Source: Flavobacterium sp.
Lineage (GTDB): Bacteria; Bacteroidota; Bacteroidia; Flavobacteriales; Flavobacteriaceae
Direction of reading: 5' to 3'
Assembly: GCA_024709705.1 (NCBI GenBank)
Contig: JANJWE010000031.1
Coordinates: 1-7,033, forward strand
DNA: 7,033 nucleotides
In this document: piece after piece, positions 1 to 5,512 of the stretch
Layout: every line of letters starts with the position of its first letter
Numbering within the stretch: the first letter of the stretch is position 1
The notes under the pieces: model-generated
What the model saw: only the letters and a program-made list of their open reading frames with translations
Database searches by the model: none
What the model was told of the DNA's origin: nothing
Program-made: the position numbers and the translations under genes

Positions 1-869
1 GAAATCCCTATGTTGTTTATACTCCCTATTCGCGAAAATGGAAGGAAAAGTTTAAAACGATTCCCTTAGTTCATTACGAATCAGAAAAAAAATTAGCTAA
101 AATTACAAACCACTCCTACCCTTTTTTGACTTTAAAAGAAATTGGCTTTGAACCTTCTCCTATTAAAGTGGTTCCATTCGATATTTCAGAAAAGTTAATT
201 TCAAATTATGAAGCTACAAGAAATTTTCCTGCAATTAAGGGAACTTCGATGCTTGGTATTTATTTGCGATTTGGAGCGGTTTCCATCCGAAAAATGGTCG
301 CAAAAGCGATTGAAAATAAAAACGAAACCTTTTGGAATGAATTGATTTGGCGGGAATTTTTTATGCAAATCCTTTGGCATTTTCCCCACACGGTAAACAA
401 AAGTTTTAAAGAGAAATACGATGCCATTCGTTGGAACAATAACGAAACCGATTTTAAAAATTGGTGCGAAGGTAAAACCGGATACCCAATTGTAGATGCA
501 GGTATGCGGGAATTGAATACAACCGGACACATGCACAATCGCGTTCGGATGATTGTCGCCAGTTTTTTATGCAAACATCTTTTAATCGATTGGCGTTGGG
601 GCGAGGCTTATTTCGCTTTAAAGCTATTGGATTACGAACAAGCGAGTAATGTTGGAAATTGGCAATGGTCGGCCGGTTCAGGTGTTGATGCCGCACCTTA
701 TTTCAGAATTTTTAATCCGACAGAGCAAATCAAAAAGTTTGATAAAGATTGGAAATACATCAAAAAATGGGTGCCTGAAGTAGAAACTTCTGCGTATGCC
801 AAACCCATTATAGACCATAAAGAAGCAAGAGAACGTTGTTTGAAAGTGTACAAAGAAGCCGTTGGATAA
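1..869 (+). CDS. phr: Class I CPD photolyase, 5' end missing
   Basis: Light-dependent flavoenzyme that splits cyclobutane pyrimidine dimers in DNA. The reading frame is open from base 3 (NPYVVYTPYSRKWKEKF), so the start and most of the N-terminal antenna domain lie outside the window; the TTG at 126 is an internal codon. About 288 codons remain, covering the linker and the whole FAD-binding helical domain. Aligned by eye to E. coli PhrB, the complete tryptophan triad is present: W306 (codon 432-434), W359 (591-593) and W382 (660-662). So are the FAD N5-contacting Asn378 and the substrate-side Glu274 and Trp277 (NELIWREF), Met345 (NRVRM) and Trp384 (NWQW). The signatures TGYPIVDAGMREL and WQWSAGSGVDAAPYFRIFNP are canonical. 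The frame is intact to the TAA at 867-869. It probably forms an operon with the next gene 13 bp downstream. The family is certain; CPD specificity is inferred from residues. Confidence 0.95.
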   Translation, partial: NPYVVYTPYSRKWKEKFKTIPLVHYESEKKLAKITNHSYPFLTLKEIGFEPSPIKVVPFDISEKLISNYEATRNFPAIKGTSMLGIYLRFGAVSIRKMVAKAIENKNETFWNELIWREFFMQILWHFPHTVNKSFKEKYDAIRWNNNETDFKNWCEGKTGYPIVDAGMRELNTTGHMHNRVRMIVASFLCKHLLIDWRWGEAYFALKLLDYEQASNVGNWQWSAGSGVDAAPYFRIFNPTEQIKKFDKDWKYIKKWVPEVETSAYAKPIIDHKEARERCLKVYKEAVG

Positions 870-882
870 ATAAATCAAAAAA

Positions 883-2343
883 ATGAACATTGTTTGGTTC
901 AAAAGAGATTTGCGATTATTCGATAACGAGGCTCTCTTTCGAGCTTTGGAATCGAATGAACCCACGCTTTTACTTTACATTTTTGAACCTTCATTATTAA
1001 ATGACCATCATTACAGTCCACGCCATTTTGATTTTATCAAACAATCGTTAGAAGACCTTCAAAAGCAATTAAAATCTTATCAAACGGAAATTTTAATTAT
1101 TGAAAATGAAGCGGTTAATGCCTTTGAAAAAATCAACCAAATTCAATCCATTTCCACACTTTTTTCTCATCAGGAAACCGGCATTAAACTCACTTTTGAT
1201 CGAGATAAAGCCGTTTCAACTTTTTGTAAAAAAAACAATATCATTTGGAATGAATATATTACCAATGGTGTTAAACGCGGCTTATCCAACCGAAAAACGT
1301 GGCGTGATGACTGGGTCGAATTCATGGAATTTCCTCAATTTTCTTTTCAACCGAATACAAATGCTTTTATTTCAAAAGAAAAATTGGAGGTTTTCAAAGC
1401 TGTTTTCACAAACGTTTCTTTAGCTACTCCAAAAAACACTCCTTTTCAAAAAGGAGGCACCACAACCGGAACTCGCTATCTGAAATCTTTTTTAGAAGAA
1501 CGAGTCGCCAATTACAGTAGGCACATTTCAAAACCGGAATTAGGACGACACAGTTGCAGTCGAATTTCACCCTACATAGCTTGGGGAAATTTATCCGTAC
1601 GTCAAGTCATTCAGTTAAGCATGCAATTCAGGGCTCAAAAGAAAAACGTGCGACAAATTGATAACTTCACTTCTCGTTTGCGGTGGCAAGCCCATTTTAT
1701 TCAAAAATTTGAAATGGAATGCCACATGGAATTTATAGCCGTGAACAAAGGCTATCGGAATCTGAAGCAAACGGTTATTCCGGAATACCATCAATCTTGG
1801 GTGGAAGGAAAAACAGGCGTTCCACTGGTGGATGCGTGCATGCGATGTTTGAATACAACCGGTTATTTGAATTTTAGGATGCGGGCTTTGGTGGTTTCTT
1901 TCTATACCCATCATTTGTTTCAACCTTGGCAAAATTGCAGTCCGCATTTGGCCAGACAATTTCTAGATTTTGAACCTGGCATTCATTATCCGCAAATTCA
2001 GATGCAAGCCGGAGTCACCGGAATCAACACGTTACGCGTTTATAATCCGGTGAAAAACTCCTATGAGCACGACCCGGACGGAGCTTTTATTCGGAAATGG
2101 GTACCGGAACTTGCCAAAATTCCAACCGAATTTATACATGAACCCTGGAAACTTACCCCAATCGAACAAATGCTGTATGATTTTGAAATAGGAGCCGATT
2201 ATCCTTTTCCCATTGTGAATTTGGAAGAAGCTAGAAGATTTTCAAGTGATTTTTTCTGGTCGATGCGAAAAGAAAAAGAGGTCAAAAAAGATAGTTTTCG
2301 GATAATTGAAAAACATACCTTGCCGGATCGAGAGGCTCAATAA
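883..2343 (+). CDS. Divergent photolyase/cryptochrome-family flavoprotein
   Basis: Full-length 486-aa member of the photolyase/cryptochrome superfamily. The N-terminal Rossmann-like domain (about 1-130) opens with the classic [14 protein letters not shown]; the FAD domain (about 195-420) carries [13 protein letters not shown] (226-238) and [17 protein letters not shown] (311-327). Aligned by eye to E. coli PhrB, Asp372 is kept (D362) and Trp359 is kept (W349), but Trp306 is Q296, Trp382 is I372, Trp384 is M374, Asn378 is H368, Glu274 is R265 and Met345 is A335. The segment [18 protein letters not shown] (366-383) replaces the usual NWQW block. I recognise this as a recurring bacterial lineage, usually annotated just as photolyase or FAD-binding protein; its substrate and function are not clear to me. 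The ATG at 883 is chosen because the conserved domain begins there. It could be a repair enzyme with a different lesion or electron path, or a photoreceptor. Confidence 0.9.
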   Translation: MNIVWFKRDLRLFDNEALFRALESNEPTLLLYIFEPSLLNDHHYSPRHFDFIKQSLEDLQKQLKSYQTEILIIENEAVNAFEKINQIQSISTLFSHQETGIKLTFDRDKAVSTFCKKNNIIWNEYITNGVKRGLSNRKTWRDDWVEFMEFPQFSFQPNTNAFISKEKLEVFKAVFTNVSLATPKNTPFQKGGTTTGTRYLKSFLEERVANYSRHISKPELGRHSCSRISPYIAWGNLSVRQVIQLSMQFRAQKKNVRQIDNFTSRLRWQAHFIQKFEMECHMEFIAVNKGYRNLKQTVIPEYHQSWVEGKTGVPLVDACMRCLNTTGYLNFRMRALVVSFYTHHLFQPWQNCSPHLARQFLDFEPGIHYPQIQMQAGVTGINTLRVYNPVKNSYEHDPDGAFIRKWVPELAKIPTEFIHEPWKLTPIEQMLYDFEIGADYPFPIVNLEEARRFSSDFFWSMRKEKEVKKDSFRIIEKHTLPDREAQ

Positions 2344-2344
2344 T

Positions 2345-3004
2345 TTAGTGTTTTATAAAACGAATCTTCTCAAAACTCAATTCATTAAAATGCGATATAA
2401 CTTTATCAGCTAATGAATAATCTTGAAGTTTAGAGTGAAAACTATCATAACCCACACAATAAATTCCGGCAGCTTTGGCAGCCATGATTCCGTTGGTGCT
2501 GTCTTCAATTACGATGCAATGTTCCACGGGGGTTTTTGCCAGTTCTGCAGCTTTTTGAAAAATAGCCGGATGTGGTTTTGATTTTGGAAAATCTTCACCT
2601 GAGACTTTATGGGTGAAATATTGATCCAAATCAAATCGGTTGAAAATGCGTTGAATTGTAACATTAGCGGATGACGAAGCCAAAATCAATTGCATGCCGT
2701 TTTGATGTAATTCTTGTATTAACGCTTCTACTCCATCCAATAAAAATAAATCTTCTTTTTGGTCAAAAGCGTCATTAAATAGATTGCGTTTTACTTCTAC
2801 CAAATCCAATACTTCTTCCTTTAAACCATAAACAGTCTTGAGTCGTTCGTAAATATTTTTGGTAGAATTTCCGGTAAACGAAGCATACATTTCCGGCGAA
2901 ACATCAATGTTTAATTGCTTAAAATGTTGTTGATAGGCAAAATGATGCACCGGTTCGGTGTCAACGATTACGCCATCCATGTCGAAAATTACGGTTTGTA
3001 TCAT
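2345..3004 (-). CDS. HAD-IA family hydrolase, beta-phosphoglucomutase-like
   Basis: Cytoplasmic haloacid dehalogenase-superfamily enzyme of 219 aa, acting on a small phosphorylated metabolite (a phosphatase, or a sugar-phosphate mutase). All four HAD motifs are visible: motif I FDMDGVIVDTEP with nucleophile D8 and acid/base D10; motif II Ser in LASSS (about S110); motif III Lys in SKPHP (K143); motif IV VIEDSTNGIMAA with E167 and D168 for Mg2+. The helical cap lies at about 15-85, as in subfamily I with an N-terminal (C1) cap, and the length is normal. Substrate cannot be read from sequence; beta-phosphoglucomutase, 2-deoxyglucose-6-phosphatase and similar enzymes share these motifs. It is the last gene of the minus-strand run, separated from tcdA by 112 bp of inverted repeat, and its stop codon lies one base from the stop of the converging photolyase gene. 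Confidence 0.92.
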   Translation of the reverse strand: MIQTVIFDMDGVIVDTEPVHHFAYQQHFKQLNIDVSPEMYASFTGNSTKNIYERLKTVYGLKEEVLDLVEVKRNLFNDAFDQKEDLFLLDGVEALIQELHQNGMQLILASSSANVTIQRIFNRFDLDQYFTHKVSGEDFPKSKPHPAIFQKAAELAKTPVEHCIVIEDSTNGIMAAKAAGIYCVGYDSFHSKLQDYSLADKVISHFNELSFEKIRFIKH

Positions 3005-3014
3005 TTTACAGGCT

Positions 3015-3118
3015 CTGAGGTTCTGAGGGACTAAGGTTCTTAGGTTTTTAGGTTCATTTTCTTCTTATTTAGATGCTTTCTCTACTCAGTACCTTAGTAC
3101 CTTAGAGCCTTAGCACCT
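3015..3118. repeat. Inverted array of degenerate 8-bp repeats, likely long stem-loop
   Basis: Left arm 3015-3054 holds five adjoining octamers on the + strand: CTGAGGTT, CTGAGGGA, CTAAGGTT, CTTAGGTT, TTTAGGTT. Right arm 3083-3118 holds the same unit in the opposite orientation: TACTCAGT, ACCTTAGT, ACCTTAGA, GCCTTAGC, then ACCT. A 28-base AT-rich spacer (3055-3082) separates them. RNA from either strand could fold into an imperfect stem of roughly 30 bp. The right arm runs into the TAG stop of tcdA (3117-3119) and the left arm ends about 10 bp before the ATG of the HAD gene, so on the minus-strand transcript it would be a hairpin between the two genes, possibly a terminator, an RNA-stability element, or a mobile-type intergenic repeat. 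I cannot tell which. Confidence 0.8.
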
Positions 3119-3833
3119 ATTTCTTCAACAAATACTTCACCACCGTTTCGGCCGCATGTAAGCCAAACAAGCAGGGCATCCAACTGTTAGTTCCGTAAAA
3201 TGATTTTTTAAAATTGGTTCCGTCGGTCATTTTTAAACTGGACTCGTCAGGCATTTCAGTGGAATATACCGCTTTGATACCGGAAGAAATGCCTTCTTTT
3301 TTCAAACGCTTGCGGATGTTTTTGGCTAGTGGACAATATTCGGTTTTACTGATGTCGCGTACTTTTACTTTGGAAGCTTCATATTTTCCACCGGCTCCCA
3401 TGTTGCTAATGACTTTTACTTTTTTACGTTTAGCAGCAATCAATAAATTGAGTTTTGGCGTTATACTATCGATGCAATCCAAGACATAGTCAAAATCAGA
3501 CGTTACCAATTCATAAGCCCTCTCCGGAGAGAGGAACTCTTGCAGGCGTGTTAGATTTAGTTCCGGATTAATGTCCATCAATCGATAGCCTACCACATGC
3601 ACTTTGGGCATTCCAACAGTAGAATGTAAAGCAGGTAATTGTCGGTTGATATTCGTAATATCTACCGTATCGCCATCCACTATGGTCATGTTCCCCACGC
3701 CGGCACGAGCGAGAAACTCGGCTGCAAATGAGCCTACTCCACCAAGTCCAACGACCAAGACATTGGCGTTTTTTAAATTGTTTAATCCTTCTGTTTTAAA
3801 TAAGAGCTCTGCTCGTTCTTGCCATTTAGCCAT
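3117..3833 (-). CDS. tcdA: tRNA threonylcarbamoyladenosine dehydratase (TcdA/CsdL-like)
   Basis: E1-like ThiF/MoeB-superfamily enzyme of 238 aa. TcdA uses ATP to dehydrate t6A at position 37 of ANN-decoding tRNAs to cyclic ct6A. Seen here: the nucleotide-binding GLGGVGS (29-35), the acidic end of the next strand VDGDTVDITNINRQ (52-65, with the family's N-x-N-R-Q), a conserved Lys in GMPKV (K77), LDCIDSITPK (118-127), and GAGGK (146-150) as in E. coli TcdA GGAGG. There are no paired CxxC zinc motifs like those of MoeB or ThiF, and no rhodanese domain, which favours TcdA over sulfur-carrier activators. It is about 30 aa shorter than the E. coli protein, mainly at the C-terminus. The ATG at 3831-3833 fits the start of the conserved domain. 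It lies 30 bp after the TatD-like gene, with a 7-bp tandem array filling that gap. Confidence 0.9.
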   Translation of the reverse strand: MAKWQERAELLFKTEGLNNLKNANVLVVGLGGVGSFAAEFLARAGVGNMTIVDGDTVDITNINRQLPALHSTVGMPKVHVVGYRLMDINPELNLTRLQEFLSPERAYELVTSDFDYVLDCIDSITPKLNLLIAAKRKKVKVISNMGAGGKYEASKVKVRDISKTEYCPLAKNIRKRLKKEGISSGIKAVYSTEMPDESSLKMTDGTNFKKSFYGTNSWMPCLFGLHAAETVVKYLLKK

Positions 3834-3835
3834 AA

Positions 3836-3863
3836 TCGGTTGTCGGTTGTCGGTTGTCGGTTT
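3836..3863. repeat. Four tandem copies of a 7-bp unit (TCGGTTG)
   Basis: Three perfect copies of TCGGTTG followed by a fourth ending in T (TCGGTTT) fill almost the whole gap between the TatD-like stop codon (3864-3866) and the tcdA start (3831-3833). On the coding strand this reads as (CAACCGA)n immediately before ATG, exactly where a ribosome would load. Copy-number slippage would change the spacing in 7-bp steps. There is no Shine-Dalgarno sequence, as is usual in Bacteroidota. Confidence 0.9.
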
Positions 3864-4517
3864 TCATAAATTTCGTATAAAAACCTTTTCGAAATTTGTT
3901 TTAATAATCGACTTTATTTCTTCAATTTCACAATTTTTATAGTTTGCTGCTAGAGCATAAACTTCTTCCAGCGATTCTTCAATGGTATCCGTTTCGAGAA
4001 AAAATCTGTCGTTGGGCACCGATTGAAAAACGGTTTTTAACTCCAGATTTCGCACTAAATATTTCCCAAAGGAAAGATAAAATCCGTTATCCAAAAGCTG
4101 TTTTGCAGTTAGCTCATTTTTAGAAAATCCATGAATAATCATGGGAACTGAAACCTTCAGTTCCTTTTTGATTTGAATGATTTCTTGAAAAGCAGCAACG
4201 CAGTGCAAAACTAAGGGTTTTTGGTATTTTTCTGCTAATAAAATTTGGGCTTTGAATACTTTTTTTTGGGTTTCTAATGGAATTTCAATGCGTTTGTCGA
4301 GTCCACATTCGCCTAAAGCGAGGCAATTATTTAAAACTAATTTTTGTTCAATTATTTGTAAATCAGCATCTAATCTCTCTTCATTAATGTACCACGGATG
4401 AATTCCGATGGAATAAAATGGAATTTTATCCTCAAATTCCCATGGGTATTGATTGACTAATTCTAAGATATTCTCTTGTTTAGAAAAATTGTGTGTGTGG
4501 AGGTTGAAGAGTTTCAT
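3864..4517 (-). CDS. TatD-family metal-dependent hydrolase (putative DNase)
   Basis: Cytoplasmic amidohydrolase-fold protein of 217 aa, shorter than the about 260 aa of E. coli TatD but with the metal-site residues in place: H7 and H9 (NLHTHN), H40 (GIHPW), E70 and D74 (LGECGLD), H105 (VLHC), H129 (IIHGF) and D177 (ETDT). TatD enzymes are divalent-metal 3'-5' exonucleases acting on DNA or RNA; that this one is a nuclease is inferred from the family. The missing length is spread over loops and no motif is lost, which is common in compact Bacteroidota members. It lies directly upstream of tcdA with 30 bp between, in the same direction, so the two are probably co-transcribed. The start ATG at 4515-4517 is right before the first metal motif. 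No clear promoter is seen upstream. Confidence 0.9.
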   Translation of the reverse strand: MKLFNLHTHNFSKQENILELVNQYPWEFEDKIPFYSIGIHPWYINEERLDADLQIIEQKLVLNNCLALGECGLDKRIEIPLETQKKVFKAQILLAEKYQKPLVLHCVAAFQEIIQIKKELKVSVPMIIHGFSKNELTAKQLLDNGFYLSFGKYLVRNLELKTVFQSVPNDRFFLETDTIEESLEEVYALAANYKNCEIEEIKSIIKTNFEKVFIRNL

Positions 4518-4607
4518 TGCTACTTTTTAAATTAAATAACCATATAAGTCATTTAAGTGTTACCATTTTTAATGATTAGAACAATATAAGTTAACTTAAG
4601 ATTCCGA
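4518..4607. other. AT-rich gap with a 12-bp perfect palindrome
   Basis: This 90-bp gap separates the DUF1684 gene from the TatD-like gene, both on the minus strand. It contains the perfect palindrome TAAGTTAACTTA (4587-4598), ten bases downstream of the DUF1684 stop. It could be an operator or a weak hairpin, but it has no loop and is AT-rich, so chance is possible. I find no good TAnnTTTG promoter box and no GC-rich terminator, so read-through from the upstream gene is possible. Confidence 0.4.
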
Positions 4608-5204
4608 TTATTTCTTAAACGCCTTCACCCCTGCTTTTATTTCCACTTTCAAATCGTTTTCTTCGGGAACAATCGGGCAAGAATACTTTTCATTATAGGC
4701 ACAATAGGGATTATAGGCTTTATTGAAGTCAATCATCCAAATTTTTCCTTTTTGGATTTTGAGGTCGATGTAGCGGCCACCGCCATAACTTTCTACTCCG
4801 GAAGTATAATCAGTGAAAGGTAGAAACAAACTGTTTTTGTAACCCGGTTTTTTGGAAAATTCAACGTTTTGATAAACGTTTAATTGGCATGGAATTCCGT
4901 CGATTTCAAAATGGAGTTCGCCGTATTTAACATAAATTGGTTTTCTTGAAGTAGTCGTTTTCATTTCAAACGGTTTTTCCTTTTTGGTACGTTTGAAAGT
5001 TGCTATCACAAAATACTTATCACTTATTGGAAAAAATTCCAATGCTTGAAAAACAGCTAAATCTTTTTTCTTAAGCGGACTTTTAGCTGTATCCGCATAA
5101 TGTTCATTCATTTTTTTTTGAAATTGAATGACCGAATCACGTTCAAATTGTTGTTGTGAAAAAGCGAATTGTGAAAGTAAGAAAAGAAAGAAAACTTTTT
5201 TCAT
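4608..5204 (-). CDS. Secreted DUF1684 protein
   Basis: Protein of 198 aa with an N-terminal Sec signal peptide: positive MKK, hydrophobic VFFLFLLSQFAFS, and probable cleavage near residue 16 before QQQF. No lipobox Cys is present, so it is likely a soluble periplasmic protein and not a lipoprotein. The DUF1684 signatures are clear in the C-terminal half: YGGGRYIDL (140-148) and IDFNKAYNPYCAYNEKYSCP (158-177), followed by a short AGVKAF tail. Three Cys (106, 168, 176) could form a disulfide after export. The family's function is not known to me; homologues are widespread in Bacteroidota as small single-domain proteins. The ATG at 5202-5204 is fixed by the signal peptide. It is the first gene of the minus-strand run and has its own TAnnTTTG-type box about 12 bp upstream. 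Confidence 0.9.
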   Translation of the reverse strand: MKKVFFLFLLSQFAFSQQQFERDSVIQFQKKMNEHYADTAKSPLKKKDLAVFQALEFFPISDKYFVIATFKRTKKEKPFEMKTTTSRKPIYVKYGELHFEIDGIPCQLNVYQNVEFSKKPGYKNSLFLPFTDYTSGVESYGGGRYIDLKIQKGKIWMIDFNKAYNPYCAYNEKYSCPIVPEENDLKVEIKAGVKAFKK

Positions 5205-5216
5205 GGTAGTTTTTTA

Positions 5217-5224
5217 CAAAAATA
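5217..5224 (-). promoter_or_regulatory. Putative -7 box for the DUF1684 gene
   Basis: On the minus strand the bases read TATTTTTG, a full match to the Bacteroidota -7 consensus TAnnTTTG, ending 12 bp before the ATG at 5204. I do not find a clear TTTG -33 element at the right distance (a T-rich run lies there), so this is a moderate call. The resulting 5' leader would be very short. Confidence 0.4.
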
Positions 5225-5241
5225 GGGAATTACTTGGAAGA

Positions 5242-5278
5242 TTTGAATGAAAAAATTTTCTTTTGAAATGTATAATGG
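5242..5278 (+). promoter_or_regulatory. Possible promoter for the structured RNA at 5282-5444
   Basis: TATAAT at 5271-5276 with a TTTG at 5242-5245 upstream. The spacing (25 bp) is longer than the usual Bacteroidota range of about 17-23, and the -7 box lacks the TTTG tail, so this is weak. It would place a transcript start near 5283, just where the conserved-looking AAAATCCTAGCCC block begins, which is the main reason for noting it. Confidence 0.3.
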
Positions 5279-5281
5279 CTG

Positions 5282-5444
5282 AAAATCCTAGCCCGGATAG
5301 TAGTGGAAAGCCTTTTGAAGGACACGACTATTTTTTGTTAAAATAGAAAAGCGACCAAAGGAAGCTCTTTCTATTTTTTACAAAAAAAGGAGTGAACAAA
5401 AAAGCTTGTAACGAATAGCCGGAATAGCTTCTAAAATATTTTAG
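5282..5444 (+). ncRNA. Candidate structured RNA or leader element
   Basis: Non-coding stretch between the divergent DUF1684 and MFS genes. Seen directly: a 5' block AAATCCTAGCCCGGATAG with an ATCC/GGAT pairing (5285-5288 with 5295-5298); a small hairpin CCTT-TTG-AAGG (5311-5321); two overlapping AT-rich hairpins at 5328-5377; and a 3' block AGCCGGAATAGCTTCTAAAA (5417-5436) merging into the perfect palindrome CTAAAATATTTTAG (5431-5444). From memory, paired blocks of this kind (ATCCTAGCCC... and ...GGAATAGCTYCTAAAA) recur between genes in Flavobacterium genomes and may be the Rfam Flavo-1 motif; I could not check this. It lies upstream of the MFS gene's own promoter, so it may be an independent small RNA and not part of the MFS mRNA. 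Confidence 0.5.
5328..5377 (+). other. Two mutually exclusive hairpins sharing one arm
   Basis: CTATTTT (5328-5334) pairs perfectly with AAAATAG (5340-5346) over a 5-base loop. The same AAAATAG also begins the left arm of a stronger hairpin: 5340-5349 pairs for ten bases with 5368-5377, and after a single bulged C (5367) AGC/GCT adds three more pairs, closing an 11-base loop (5353-5363). Two more T follow. The nine-base direct repeat CTATTTTTT (5328-5336 and 5371-5379) makes the two folds compete. The second resembles an intrinsic terminator, the first an anti-terminator. Confidence 0.55.
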
Positions 5445-5458
5445 TATTGTTTATTTAT

Positions 5459-5493
5459 TTTGTGCCAAATACTCCCTTGACTTTGTACCTTTG
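5459..5493 (+). promoter_or_regulatory. Bacteroidota-type promoter of the MFS gene
   Basis: TTTG (5459-5462), 23 bp spacer, TACCTTTG (5486-5493): a full match to the primary-sigma consensus TTTG / TAnnTTTG, with the spacer at the long end of the usual range. Transcription would begin near 5498-5500, leaving a leader of about 14 bases before the ATG at 5513. This fixes the start of the gene. Confidence 0.65.
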
Positions 5494-5512
5494 TAGTTGT
5501 CAACTTTTACGG

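Noticed and set aside
126..128. TTG as the start of the first photolyase gene
   Set aside because: The same frame is open to the left edge and encodes typical photolyase sequence (VVYTPYSRKWKEKF), so the gene begins outside the window.
1439..1456. Inverted repeat CTCCTTTT/AAAAGGAG inside the second photolyase, encoding TPFQKGG
   Set aside because: It looked like a small palindromic insertion, but FQ.GG is a normal conserved linker segment in this family, so the hairpin is probably a coincidence of codons.
1615..1959. Open frame of 114 codons on the minus strand
   Set aside because: It lies fully opposite the FAD domain of the second photolyase and shows no domain or start context; it is an antisense shadow.
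3520..3531. Perfect palindrome CTCTCCGGAGAG inside tcdA
   Set aside because: It encodes part of LSPERAYEL, which aligns with the ordinary TPDN segment of E. coli TcdA; no extra residues are inserted.
3836..3863. Heptamer array as a small CRISPR or phage attachment site
   Set aside because: The units adjoin without spacers and are only 7 bp; no cas, integrase or flanking duplication is present.
4518..4607. Promoter for the TatD-like gene
   Set aside because: The best candidate (TATGGTTA on the minus strand) matches the consensus poorly and has no TTTG at proper spacing.
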